Below are positions 25,359 to 33,815 of a DNA stretch of 51,873 bases, piece by piece. A program made the position numbers and the translations under genes. Positions within the stretch are counted from its first letter, which is position 1, and every line of letters starts with the position of its first letter. The stretch comes from Deltaproteobacteria bacterium (GTDB lineage Bacteria; Desulfobacterota; Binatia; JACPRU01), in the NCBI GenBank assembly GCA_016189835.1, contig JACPRU010000027.1, forward strand, positions 1-51,873, read 5' to 3'. The notes below the pieces were generated by a model. The model was not told the origin of the DNA. It was given only the letters and a program-made list of their open reading frames with translations, and ran no database searches.

Positions 25359-25396
25359 CTCGGGCCCTCCCCTAGCCGCACAGATGCTACGGCAGC

Positions 25397-25440
25397 TTGA
25401 TGAAATTCAGAATCGTCCTGTCGCCTCATTTCCATGAGGC
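25397..25440 (-). promoter_or_regulatory. Upstream region of nod: inverted repeat and weak FNR-like box
   Basis: A perfect inverted repeat GCCTCAT-TTCC-ATGAGGC (25423-25440) lies 65-82 bp before the nod ATG and is a candidate operator. Closer in, 25397-25410 reads on the minus strand CTGAA-TTTC-ATCAA. This matches one full half and three of five bases of the other half of an FNR/Dnr-type box (TTGAT-N4-ATCAA). A TAGCAT element (25389-25384, minus strand) could be a -10 box. None is proven. Confidence 0.35.
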
Positions 25441-25625
25441 AAATGAACTAATCGTCGTTCCCCGCGCGCGGCCCGCTGGCGCGCCGGATCGAGCGCCGCG
25501 CGGCGTCGAGCCGCCGGCGTCGCGCGGCCGCGGGAGACTCGAGCCGATCCCCGCATCGCCCGCGAGACGTGATAGGATCGTCGATGGCGGTTGGGGGGGG
25601 CAGGCACGGAAACGGAGGAGCGAGA

Positions 25626-25802
25626 ATGGCTTTCAATTCGTGGGCGGTCGTTGCCATCGTGATTGGCGTGCTCGTTTACATCGCGCTGCCGGTTGCCCTC
25701 GCGGTCGTGTATCTCTCTCGGGTCAATGCCGCGCTGGGGCGGGACAAGCCGAAGAAGACAGTCGCCGGATCCGCCGGCACTGGCGGCGGACCGGATGCGT
25801 GA
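25626..25802 (+). CDS. Small single-span membrane protein
   Basis: A 58-residue protein beginning MAFNSWAVVAIVIGVLVYIA. One strong membrane helix (about residues 6-29) is followed by a charged and Gly-rich tail (NAALGRDKPKKTVAGSAG). ATG 25626 is chosen because GGAGGAG lies 5 nt upstream; a GTG at 25569 would add 19 Gly/Arg-rich residues without a ribosome site. It is divergent from nod and may share its control region. It could be a small accessory subunit, but no family is recognised. Confidence 0.6.
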   Translation: MAFNSWAVVAIVIGVLVYIALPVALAVVYLSRVNAALGRDKPKKTVAGSAGTGGGPDA

Positions 25803-25908
25803 GGGATGGCGACGGTCGTGACCGGAGACAGTCATGGCGGGCACTGACGTGTATTCGAGCATCAAGCAGCGATGGCGCATCCTGCGGCGTACGATGCGAG
25901 GGGCAGTG

Positions 25909-26256
25909 ATGGCGGACACTGAGATCTATTGGGACGGCCAGTCCGGGAAGGAGTACCCGTACTGGATTCACCGGATCGGGACGTACTTCGACGACGAGCC
26001 GGGCAACTACATTTACGCGAAGGAAGTCGAGCCGGGATCCTGGGTAGCGCTCTACATCGGTCACACGCCCAGCCTTCAAGACCACCTCGCGGATGCGGAG
26101 AAGGAAGCGTGCGCGAAGCGCAATGGTGCGACGCACGTGCACGTGCACACCACGCCCGGCGGCGAGAGCCGGCAGGCCGCCGAAGCGGCGGACTTGATTG
26201 CGAGGTGGCAGCCGGCCTGCAACGACCGAGGGGAGCCGGCTGAGGACCCCGCCTAG
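25909..26256 (+). CDS. GIY-YIG-like small domain protein with two possible starts
   Basis: A 115-residue soluble protein resembling a minimal GIY-YIG fold. GNYIYAKEVEPGSWVALYIG is in the place of the GIY and YIG strands, GATHVHVHTT follows, and EAADLIARWQPACN matches the end with its usual Glu and Asn. The canonical Arg of nucleases is not evident, so a catalytic role is uncertain. Two starts are possible: ATG 25909 (GAGGGG upstream) or ATG 25834 (GGAGA upstream), which adds 25 residues. The DNA around the two starts is a direct duplication: MAGTDVYS versus MADTEIYW. It ends 11 bp from the convergent PAS regulator stop. Confidence 0.6.
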   Translation: MADTEIYWDGQSGKEYPYWIHRIGTYFDDEPGNYIYAKEVEPGSWVALYIGHTPSLQDHLADAEKEACAKRNGATHVHVHTTPGGESRQAAEAADLIARWQPACNDRGEPAEDPA

Positions 26257-26267
26257 CCGCGGCCGCG

Positions 26268-27188
26268 TCAGCGTTCCGAGGCGCGCGCTCGCCGATGGTG
26301 GCCGTCCGCCGACCCCGTGGCTTCCGCGCGGGGTCCCGGCAGCAATTCGGCCTCGATGCGGGTCGCCGTCTCCTGGCGCGCGATGCGGTTCACGTAGGCC
26401 ACGGCCTCGAGCCGCGTGTGCACCTTGAGCTTGGCGAAGATGCTCTGGATGTGGTTCCGCACCGTCGCCTTGCTGATGTAGAGTTGCTCGGCGATCGCCG
26501 CCGTGCTCGCCCCGGCCCGCATCAGCGTGATGACCTGCAGCTCCCGCGGGCTCAGCTCGCCCGGGGGCAGGGCGTCCTCGCTGGTGGTCAGCTTGAGCTT
26601 GGTCTGAGCCAGTTGCTGGCGGACGAGCAGCTCGATCTGATGGGACGTCGTCACGTCGCGAAAGAGATGAACGATGGTCGGCGGCCGGTCGTCGTGGCGG
26701 GACGGAACCGCCACGCAGCTCACGTCGATCCACAGCGGCTGCCCCGTCTTGGTCCGGGTAGCCATGTCGAAATGCTCGACCAGGTCGCCGCCGTGCAGCA
26801 GCGTCTTGATCGGACAGGGCCAGCCGCAGATGCGATTGCCGTTACTGTCGCAGCCGCCGAACACCTCGCCGCAGAGCCGTCCGACGACCTGTTCCGCGGG
26901 ATAGCCGAGCATGGCCTCGGCGGCCCGGTTCCAGAACAGAATCTCGCCTCGCGATCCGCTGACCCACACGCCGTCCGCGGTGTTCGCGAACAGCCGGGAG
27001 ACCTCCGCGAGCGAGTCGGGGGACGGGCTGGCCTCCGCCCCCGGGGCCTTCTCGGCGGGCTCCGAGCGCCGTGCGGGCTCCTTGCCGGCAGAGCGGGCGA
27101 GCGCGGCGTCCTTGCGTGCTCCGTCATGGAGCCGGCGGCCCGTCCGCCGGGTCTCCGCCGCACGCTGCGATCCGTTGCTGCGACTCAT
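26268..27188 (-). CDS. PAS domain-LuxR-type DNA-binding regulator with Cys-rich insert
   Basis: A 306-residue transcription regulator. A charged, disordered N-terminus (1-57) precedes a PAS domain (about 58-180: ANTADGVWVSGSRGEILFWN) and a C-terminal LuxR/NarL helix-turn-helix (about 211-270: LSPRELQVITLMRAG, ISKATVRNHIQSIFAKL). There is no receiver domain and no membrane segment. The PAS domain carries C106, C113, C121 and C125 (GGCDSNGNRICGWPCP), a spacing that could hold an Fe-S cluster or sense redox state or NO. ATG 27188 starts the gene, which follows the ferredoxin by 119 bp as the last member of the diiron operon. It may control that operon or nod. Confidence 0.85.
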   Translation of the reverse strand: MSRSNGSQRAAETRRTGRRLHDGARKDAALARSAGKEPARRSEPAEKAPGAEASPSPDSLAEVSRLFANTADGVWVSGSRGEILFWNRAAEAMLGYPAEQVVGRLCGEVFGGCDSNGNRICGWPCPIKTLLHGGDLVEHFDMATRTKTGQPLWIDVSCVAVPSRHDDRPPTIVHLFRDVTTSHQIELLVRQQLAQTKLKLTTSEDALPPGELSPRELQVITLMRAGASTAAIAEQLYISKATVRNHIQSIFAKLKVHTRLEAVAYVNRIARQETATRIEAELLPGPRAEATGSADGHHRRARASER

Positions 27189-27307
27189 ATCGTCCACCTC
27201 GGCGGGATGAGCGAGCTCGCCACGGCTCGTCCCGGCCCGACCGCCGAGCCTCGGACGCATCGTCTGCGCCTCGCGCCCGCCGTCCTCCCCTGCGCCCCGC
27301 TCGCTCC

Positions 27308-27703
<396 letters not shown>

Positions 27704-27736
27704 GGGCACGTCTCCCTGCGCCGGCCAGGTCGCGGC

Positions 27737-28213
27737 CTACGCGGCGGCGGGACTCGGCACTTCGGCGGCGAGGTCGAAGAACAGCTGCAGCGAGCCGTTG
27801 TAGCGGTAGAAGAGGTCCTCGCGGAGCTGATCGTTGGAGGAGAGCCGGGTGGCGCCGCTCAGCACCAGCGTGTTGATCGTGTGCGCCAGGTCCGCCTTGC
27901 CGTTGCGCCGCACGTTCTCCAGCATCTCGCGCCACACGGCGTCGGGGGCCTCCAGGACGAAATCGGGATCGAAGCGCTCGAGGTCCTGCGCGGTTTGCAA
28001 CGCCACCACGCGCTCACACTCGAAGGTGTCGAACACCAGCCCGGTGGCGGCGGGAGCGCCCGCCGCGGCGTCGGTGGCGCGGATCGCGAAGCGCGTGTCC
28101 ACGAAGCCGAGATCGCGAAACTCCTCGGCGTGACGCGTGGTGGCGTCCCTCAGGCTCTCGAACCACTCGGCGGAAAGCGCCCCGCCCGATCCTGCGGTCT
28201 TTGCGTCGTTCAT
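27737..28213 (-). CDS. SCP2-like small protein in diiron operon
   Basis: A 158-residue soluble protein. The C-terminal part (DPDFVLEAPDAVWREMLENV, HTINTLVLSG, YNGSLQLFFDLAAEV) resembles the SCP2 sterol-carrier fold, which binds acyl chains, sterols or other hydrophobic ligands. I am only moderately sure of this. ATG 28213 has GAGGAG 8 nt upstream. It lies 33 bp after the diiron gene and 33 bp before the ferredoxin, so the three are probably co-transcribed. A lipid-binding helper would fit a hydrophobic substrate for the diiron enzyme. Confidence 0.7.
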   Translation of the reverse strand: MNDAKTAGSGGALSAEWFESLRDATTRHAEEFRDLGFVDTRFAIRATDAAAGAPAATGLVFDTFECERVVALQTAQDLERFDPDFVLEAPDAVWREMLENVRRNGKADLAHTINTLVLSGATRLSSNDQLREDLFYRYNGSLQLFFDLAAEVPSPAAA

Positions 28214-28246
28214 GATGGCTCACTCCTCGGTGACGTATATCGGCGC

Positions 28247-29338
28247 TCACATGGGCAGCTGGGCGGGCAGGCGACAGAGCTGACGGCGCTCGCTCACTCC
28301 CGCCCGATCACAGCGGCCGAAGTACTCGTGCACCATCTTCTGCCAGATCCCGCCCACCGCCGGCTTGGCGTCCTTCATCCCCTCGATCCCTCCGCCCGCC
28401 AGAATCATCAGCGGCTCCAGGAACTCGGGCACTCCGAACATCGCCAGCATCATCCCCTCGCCCTTGGACAGGATGTGGTTCACCTCTTCGCGCGCCGCGC
28501 GCGGGTTGGGGTGGTTCTCCAGGTAGTACTTGAGATGCATCGTGCCGTAGGACACGTGGCGCGCCTCGTCCTGCATGCACATCCGGAAGATCCGCTTGTC
28601 CACGTCGGTCTTGCCGATCAGCTCCCCGGCCCGGAACAGCGACAGCACCATCCCCTCGCCCAGCACGTGCATGAAGGAGGAAGCCATCGAGTAGGTCGGC
28701 GCCTCGATGATCGCCTGCAGCGCGTCCTCGGCCTCCTTGGTGGCGCGCATCAGCCCCCCGCCGTTGACCAGGGCCCGCTTGCGAAAGACCTCGAGGTGGC
28801 GCGCCTCGTCGATGACCTGCGAGGCCAGGAAGCACTTCACCTCGTGGTAGTTCTGGTGGATCTGGTGCATCCACTTCGCCGGCAGATCGGCGGCGATGAA
28901 TTCCACCTCGGTCAGCAGCGTGCACACCTGGCACATCGCCCGCTCCAGATCCTCCGGCAGCTGGCGCAGCTCGTGCCAAGGAATGTCCGTCGTGGCGTTC
29001 CACTGCCGCGTCTTGGCCTCTTCGTAGAGGCTCGCCGCGTTCACCGACCACACCTCGTACTTGTTGTTCAGCCGGTAGCCGAGCGAGGGCAGATCCGCGT
29101 CCAGCTCCGCGCCCCGCGGCGCCATGCCGGTCCCCGGCAGCGAGTGCTCCGGTACCTCGCCGTAGGAGCCGACGTTGATGTCGTTCAGCAGCACCCCGCG
29201 CTTGGTCGGCTGCACGCGAACACCCCACTCCGTCTTGGTGTTCTCGAACCAATCCAAATCGAACTTCCCCTGCGACAGCTTCTCGAAATACGCCGCCGTG
29301 CGCGGCGCCATCTCCGTTTCGCCAAACTTGCGGGCCAT
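28247..29338 (-). CDS. Ferritin-like diiron protein, probable O2-dependent oxygenase
   Basis: A 363-residue soluble protein of the ferritin-like diiron superfamily. Both halves of a 4-Glu/2-His site are visible: E144 or E146 (LLTEVEF) with E178-x-x-H181 (IDEARHLEVF), and E228 (VLGEGM) with E258-x-x-H261 (QDEARHVSYG). This full set is used by oxygenases, desaturases, AurF-type N-oxygenases and R2-like proteins. The substrate cannot be told. ATG 29338 has AGGAGG upstream. It heads the operon with SCP2-like, ferredoxin and PAS-LuxR genes, and a sigma-54-type promoter is seen about 90 bp before the start. The nearby NO dismutase would be a source of O2 under anoxia. Confidence 0.85.
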   Translation of the reverse strand: MARKFGETEMAPRTAAYFEKLSQGKFDLDWFENTKTEWGVRVQPTKRGVLLNDINVGSYGEVPEHSLPGTGMAPRGAELDADLPSLGYRLNNKYEVWSVNAASLYEEAKTRQWNATTDIPWHELRQLPEDLERAMCQVCTLLTEVEFIAADLPAKWMHQIHQNYHEVKCFLASQVIDEARHLEVFRKRALVNGGGLMRATKEAEDALQAIIEAPTYSMASSFMHVLGEGMVLSLFRAGELIGKTDVDKRIFRMCMQDEARHVSYGTMHLKYYLENHPNPRAAREEVNHILSKGEGMMLAMFGVPEFLEPLMILAGGGIEGMKDAKPAVGGIWQKMVHEYFGRCDRAGVSERRQLCRLPAQLPM

Positions 29339-29422
29339 GGGAGCCTCCTCTTCCTTGTCTTTGCCAGGCTCCTGATGAGAGCGAGCCGGGGTTGCGAATG
29401 TGTCTTGGTCCGCTTCCGGAAA

Positions 29423-29437
29423 GCATTTCGTGTGCCA
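29423..29437 (-). promoter_or_regulatory. Sigma-54 (-24/-12) promoter candidate for the diiron operon
   Basis: On the minus strand 29437-29423 reads TGGCAC-ACGAA-ATGC, against the consensus TGGCAC-N5-TTGC. The invariant GG and GC are correctly spaced, with one mismatch. Transcription would start near 29411, giving a leader of about 73 nt before ATG 29338. Sigma-54 control is common for multicomponent oxygenase operons. No enhancer-binding activator gene is in the window. Confidence 0.5.
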
Positions 29438-29500
29438 TCGGCCGTATCGCCTTTCCAAGCAAATTCCTTAGGGAAATTAGATAATTCCGCCAGGGTGACT

Positions 29501-29686
29501 GTCTCTGTGGGAGACACGCCGCGGCTCGCATCAGGCTATCGCCGCTTACCGAAACCGAGCTAAGCCCCCCTTGCCGCAAAAAGCCGACCTCGCTTCTCGA
29601 AAATCCCCTAACCCGTTTGGGGGACGAATCGATTGCTTTAACTGACAGATTGGCCGTTTGGGAGACAGCCTGACCTCTTGGGAGAC
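29501..29686. repeat. Spaced direct repeats TTGGGAGAC upstream of the diiron operon
   Basis: Four related 9-mers lie in the 531-bp gap between the divergent diiron and dipeptidase genes: GTGGGAGAC (29507-29515), TTGGGGGAC (29617-29625), TTGGGAGAC (29658-29666) and TTGGGAGAC (29678-29686). The last three are 41 and 20 bp apart, near whole helical turns. The first is also half of the palindrome GTCTC-TGTGG-GAGAC (29501-29515). They are 65-260 bp upstream of the sigma-54-like element, where enhancer sites are expected. The gap holds no gene. Confidence 0.55.
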
Positions 29687-29781
29687 ACCTCAGCCCGCTT
29701 CGGAATCGCCACCAGCGCCAGCACTCGATGGCCCGGACCGAGCTCCGGCGCCCCGTGCCATGCCCGAAGGAGCGCCGCACT

Positions 29782-29790
29782 TGCTATACT
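29782..29790 (+). promoter_or_regulatory. Extended -10 promoter candidate for the dipeptidase gene
   Basis: TGC-TATACT (29782-29790) is an extended -10 element (TGn followed by TATACT) with no clear -35 box. The start point would be near 29797, giving a leader of about 73 nt before GTG 29870. Confidence 0.45.
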
Positions 29791-29869
29791 GGCGTTCCAT
29801 GGCCGCCGAGCCCGGGAAGCGACACGGCAGCGACGCGCCGCGGTTCGAGAAACGCCGGGGGCTTGGCGC

Positions 29870-31075
29870 GTGAACCGTCCCGCGATCCGTCGCTCGGCCA
29901 TCGCCCTGCTGCTCGCCGCCGCTCTGATCGCGCTCGGCCGCAACGCGGAGCGCTTCGCCAATCGGGTGGCCGGCTCGCGGGGGCCGGTGGTCTCACCCCG
30001 TGGCGCCGCGCTGCACCGCTCGAGCCTCGTCGCCGACCTGCACGCCGACTCGCTGCTGTGGAATCGCGATCTGGCGAGCCGCTCGGCGGTCGGCCACGCG
30101 GACCTCCCGCGCCTGCGCGAGGGCAACGTGGCGCTGCAGGTGCTGACCATCGTCACCCGCTTCCCCGTGACCGCGAGCATCCGGCGCACCGACCCGCGGG
30201 CGCCCGACCTGATCACGCTGCTGGCGGTCACCAACGGCTGGCCGGTGGCGGCCTGGACGAGCCTCGCCGACCGCGCGCTCTACCAGGCCGGCAAGCTCGA
30301 GACCCTCGCCGCGCGCGACCCGCGCCTGCGGCTGGTGCGCTCTCGCGGCGACCTCGATCGGCTGATCGCCGACCGCGCCACCGACCCGCGATGGGTCGGC
30401 GCGTTGCTCGGCATCGAAGGAGCCCACGCGCTCGATCGCGACTCCGCGCTGGACGAGCTGTACGCCGCGGGCGTGCGGCTGATCGGCCTGGCGCACTTCT
30501 TCGACAACGACTACGCGGGCTCGGCGCACGGCCTCGCCAAGGGCGGCCTGACGGCGCGCGGTCGCGATCTCGTCTTCGAGCTCGAGCGGCGCGGCGTGGC
30601 GGTGGACCTCGCGCACGCTTCGGCGCGCACCATCGATGACGTGCTCGCCATCGCCCGCAAGCCGACCGTGGTCTCTCACACCGGCATCCAGGCGACCTGC
30701 GACAACCCGCGGAACCTCTCCGACGCTCAGTTGCGGGCGATCGCCGCCGCCGGGGGCGTGATCGGCATCGGCGGCTGGGCGACCGCGGTGTGCGGCGATT
30801 CCCCGGCGGACGTCGCCCGCGCCTTCCGGCACGCCGTCGCGGTCGCCGGCGACGATCACCTGGCGCTCGGGTCCGATTTCGACGGCGCGGTGACCACGCC
30901 GTTCGACGCGGCCCGGCTCGACGCGCTCACCGAGGCGCTGCTCGAAGCCGGCCTCGCCGAGGCCTCGGTCCGCAAGCTGCTCGGCGAGAACGCGCTGCGG
31001 GTGCTGCACGCGGCGCTGCCCGACGAGCCGATCGCGGAAGACGCGCGCGGGCGGGAGGCTCGCGCCCGGCGCTGA
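29870..31075 (+). CDS. Membrane dipeptidase (peptidase family M19)
   Basis: A 401-residue zinc dipeptidase of the renal-dipeptidase family, anchored or exported by an N-terminal hydrophobic segment (SAIALLLAAALIALG). Metal-site motifs are VADLHADSLLWNRDL (HxD), GIEGAHAL (bridging Glu), VVSHTGIQATCDNPRNLSD and LGSDFDGAV. The start is GTG at 29870, the first start codon before the signal segment. A longer frame upstream would place the hydrophobic segment internally. The family cleaves dipeptides and some D-amino-acid or beta-lactam substrates. The gene ends 24 bp from the convergent HtrA stop. Confidence 0.9.
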   Translation: MNRPAIRRSAIALLLAAALIALGRNAERFANRVAGSRGPVVSPRGAALHRSSLVADLHADSLLWNRDLASRSAVGHADLPRLREGNVALQVLTIVTRFPVTASIRRTDPRAPDLITLLAVTNGWPVAAWTSLADRALYQAGKLETLAARDPRLRLVRSRGDLDRLIADRATDPRWVGALLGIEGAHALDRDSALDELYAAGVRLIGLAHFFDNDYAGSAHGLAKGGLTARGRDLVFELERRGVAVDLAHASARTIDDVLAIARKPTVVSHTGIQATCDNPRNLSDAQLRAIAAAGGVIGIGGWATAVCGDSPADVARAFRHAVAVAGDDHLALGSDFDGAVTTPFDAARLDALTEALLEAGLAEASVRKLLGENALRVLHAALPDEPIAEDARGREARARR

Positions 31076-31099
31076 GATCGCCGCGCGCGAGCCCGGCGC

Positions 31100-32644
31100 T
31101 CAGCGCTTGAGCGCCAGGAACAGGGTCGAGTCCCCGCGGCGCACCAGGAACAGCAGGCTCTCGCCGGCCTTGCCCTTGCCGACGGCTTCGGTGAACGCAT
31201 CGACGGACTTCAGCGCCTTGCGGTCGACCTCGAGGATCACGTCCCCCGGCCGCAGCCCCGCGTCCTCGGCCACGCTGCCCGACTTGACGCCTTTCACCAG
31301 CACGCCGACGCCGGGCTCGATGCCGAGCTCGCGCGCCACGTCGGGCCCGACCGGACCGACCATCAATCCCAGCTGCTCGCCGGACGGCTCCCCGCCGCCC
31401 TCGGCGCCGCCCGCTTCGGCCTCGCCCTTCGGCATCTCGCCGATCTTCACGCGCAGCGACTTCTCCTGGCCCTCGCGCAGGACCTTCACCTCGACGTCCT
31501 TGCCGATCGACGTCGCCGCCACCATCGCGGGCAGGTCGTGGGACGCCTTCACCTTCTGCCCGTCGTACTCGAGGATGACGTCGCCGCGCTCGAGGCCGCC
31601 CTTGGCGCCCGGGCCATCCTCCTTCACGCCCGACACCAGCGCGCCCTGCGGCTCGGAGAGCTTGAAGGACCTGGCGAGATCCTCGGTCACGTCCTGGATC
31701 ATCACGCCGAGCCAGCCGCGCACCACTTTGCCCTTGCTCTTCAACTGCGCCACGATCGACTTCGAGAGGTTCGACGGGATCGCGAAGCCGATGCCCAGGT
31801 TGCCGCCGGTCTCGCTGAAGATCGCGCTGTTGATGCCGACCACGTCGCCGCGCACGTTGAGCAGCGGGCCGCCGGAGTTGCCGGGATTGATCGAGGCGTC
31901 GGTCTGGATGAAGTCGTCGTACGGTCCCTGTCCGATCGCCCGGCCCTTGGCGCTGACGATGCCGGCCGTCACCGTCTGCTCGAGGCCGAACGGATTGCCG
32001 ATCGCGACCACCCAGTCGCCGACGCGCAGGCCGTCGGAGTCGCCGAGCTGGAGCGTCGGGATCGACGCCCCGGCGGGGTCGATCTTGATGACCGCTAGAT
32101 CGGTCTTCGGGTCGGTGCCGAGCACCTTGGCCTTGTAACGGTGGTCCCCCGAGGAGAGCTTGACGAGGATCTCGTCGGCGTGCTCGACGACGTGGTTGTT
32201 GGTGACGATCGTGCCGTCCGGGTCGATGACGAAGCCCGATCCCAGGCTGCGGGTTTTGAAGCTCCTCGGCATCTGCGGCATGAAGCGGCGGAAGAACTCC
32301 TCGAAGGGATCGCCGCCGCCGAACGGACCCGGCCGCCCGCCCCTCCCGCCGGGGCCGGGCATCGGCCCGCCGAAGCCCTCGTTCTTGACGGTCTGCGTGG
32401 TCGAGATGTTGACCACCGCGTGCTCCGCCCCGGCGGCGATGTCGGCGAACGAGGGCAACGCCATCGCGCGGCTCGCCGGGGCCGGGGCCGACGCCGCCGG
32501 AGCGGCGGTCGGCGCCGGCTCGGGGGTCGGCGCGCTCTTCGAGCCGCCCCACGGAAACCAGTCGGCGGCCAAGGCGGCAATCGCTCCGGCGATCAACACG
32601 GAGGCGCAACTCGCGGCGATCCACGACATCGTCTTGGGCTTCAT
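31100..32644 (-). CDS. HtrA/DegP-type periplasmic serine protease with two PDZ domains
   Basis: A 514-residue Do-family serine protease. The membrane/signal segment is at about 8-28 and a Pro/Ala-rich linker at 38-60. A Gly/Pro-rich loop (GGPMPGPGGRGGRPGPFGG) and EEFFRRFMPQ precede the trypsin-like domain. The catalytic triad is H151 (TNNHVVEHAD), D182 (KTDLAVIKI) and S257 (NPGNSGGPLL). Two PDZ domains follow (about 285-385 and 410-505). I start at ATG 32644 because the signal segment follows it; upstream residues in the same frame look non-coding. It handles misfolded envelope proteins. Confidence 0.94.
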   Translation of the reverse strand: MKPKTMSWIAASCASVLIAGAIAALAADWFPWGGSKSAPTPEPAPTAAPAASAPAPASRAMALPSFADIAAGAEHAVVNISTTQTVKNEGFGGPMPGPGGRGGRPGPFGGGDPFEEFFRRFMPQMPRSFKTRSLGSGFVIDPDGTIVTNNHVVEHADEILVKLSSGDHRYKAKVLGTDPKTDLAVIKIDPAGASIPTLQLGDSDGLRVGDWVVAIGNPFGLEQTVTAGIVSAKGRAIGQGPYDDFIQTDASINPGNSGGPLLNVRGDVVGINSAIFSETGGNLGIGFAIPSNLSKSIVAQLKSKGKVVRGWLGVMIQDVTEDLARSFKLSEPQGALVSGVKEDGPGAKGGLERGDVILEYDGQKVKASHDLPAMVAATSIGKDVEVKVLREGQEKSLRVKIGEMPKGEAEAGGAEGGGEPSGEQLGLMVGPVGPDVARELGIEPGVGVLVKGVKSGSVAEDAGLRPGDVILEVDRKALKSVDAFTEAVGKGKAGESLLFLVRRGDSTLFLALKR

Positions 32645-32781
32645 TTGCCGTTGAGACGTCACTCGTCCCAAGGATATTCGACGCTGCCCGGTTCTGGAAT
32701 TCCCTTCCTGCCGCAAAGCGAGTAACGATTCGCCGACGAACCGCCGGACATCCGGTCCGCAACGAACGAGGAGACGGGAAC

Positions 32782-33753
32782 ATGGCAGACCAGGCGCAGC
32801 CGAAGCACATGCGGGATCTTCTGCGGGACATGCCCAAGAACTGGGGTCGCTGGGGAGCGAACGACGAGCTCGGTTCGATCAACTTCCTGACCGCCGCCGA
32901 GGTGGTGCGCGGCGCCCGCGCCGTGCGCTCCGGCAAGGTGTTCGCGATCGGCGTGCCGGTCGGACGCAAGGAAGGCGACCCGATCTACCCGGGCCGCGGC
33001 CAGCCCGTGAAGACCATGAACATGGACAAGGGCTTCTACTACAACGACGCGGGGCCGGAATTCCCCGGCGGCCTCGAGTACGCCGACGACGTGATCTTCA
33101 TGTACGTGCAGGGCACCACGCAGTACGACGCGCTCGGCCACGTGTGGTACGACGACAAGCTCTACAACGGCTACGACGCCAAGACGACGATCGGCGGCCT
33201 GAAGAAGTGCTCGATCCAGCCGATCGCCGAGCACGGCGTGGTGGGGCGCGGCGTGCTGCTCGACGTGGCGCGCTACAAGGGCGTGGATCACCTCGCTCCG
33301 AACCAGCAGATCACGCTCGCCGACCTCGAGGCGACCGCCGAGAAGCAGAAGGTGAAGATCGAGAAGCACGACTTGCTGGTGATCCGCACCGGCTGGATGC
33401 GGCTGTTCTACGAGAAAGGCGCTGACGCGTTCTTCCCGAACAAGACCCTCGCGGAGCCGGGCATCACCGACGAACCGGCGCTGATCCGCTGGTTCCACGA
33501 GATGGAGATTCCGTCGTTCTCCACCGACACGATCGCCAACGAGCAGACCAGCTCGTCGGTGAGCGGCGTGTTCCTGCCGCTGCACGGCGCCCTGCTGCGC
33601 AACCTGGGCATTCCGTTCAACGAGATCTGCTACCTCGAGGATCTCGCCGACGACTGCGCGGAGGACGGTCAGTACGATTTCCTGTTCGTCGGAGCGCCGC
33701 TGAAGATCGTCGGCGGCACCGGCTCGCCCGTGAATCCGTACTGCATCAAGTAG
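32782..33753 (+). CDS. Cyclase-family (kynurenine formamidase-like) hydrolase with altered metal motif
   Basis: A 323-residue protein of the cyclase/kynurenine formamidase-like family. Family motifs are GANDELGSINFLTAAEV at the N-terminus and the C-terminal STDTIANEQTSSS. The usual metal motif HxGTHxDxxxH appears as VQGTTQYDALGH (about residues 112-123), so two His positions are replaced (by Val and Gln), while the Asp and the last His are kept. It may bind metal differently or have lost hydrolase activity. ATG 32782 has GAGGAGACGGG upstream. It is divergent from the HtrA gene and 62 bp from the next gene on the same strand. Confidence 0.88.
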   Translation: MADQAQPKHMRDLLRDMPKNWGRWGANDELGSINFLTAAEVVRGARAVRSGKVFAIGVPVGRKEGDPIYPGRGQPVKTMNMDKGFYYNDAGPEFPGGLEYADDVIFMYVQGTTQYDALGHVWYDDKLYNGYDAKTTIGGLKKCSIQPIAEHGVVGRGVLLDVARYKGVDHLAPNQQITLADLEATAEKQKVKIEKHDLLVIRTGWMRLFYEKGADAFFPNKTLAEPGITDEPALIRWFHEMEIPSFSTDTIANEQTSSSVSGVFLPLHGALLRNLGIPFNEICYLEDLADDCAEDGQYDFLFVGAPLKIVGGTGSPVNPYCIK

Positions 33754-33815
33754 CTTTCACCCCATGACCGCGAGGGGCGCCGGCAGCGGCGCTCCGCGCC
33801 CCGGGAGGTCTCGCC

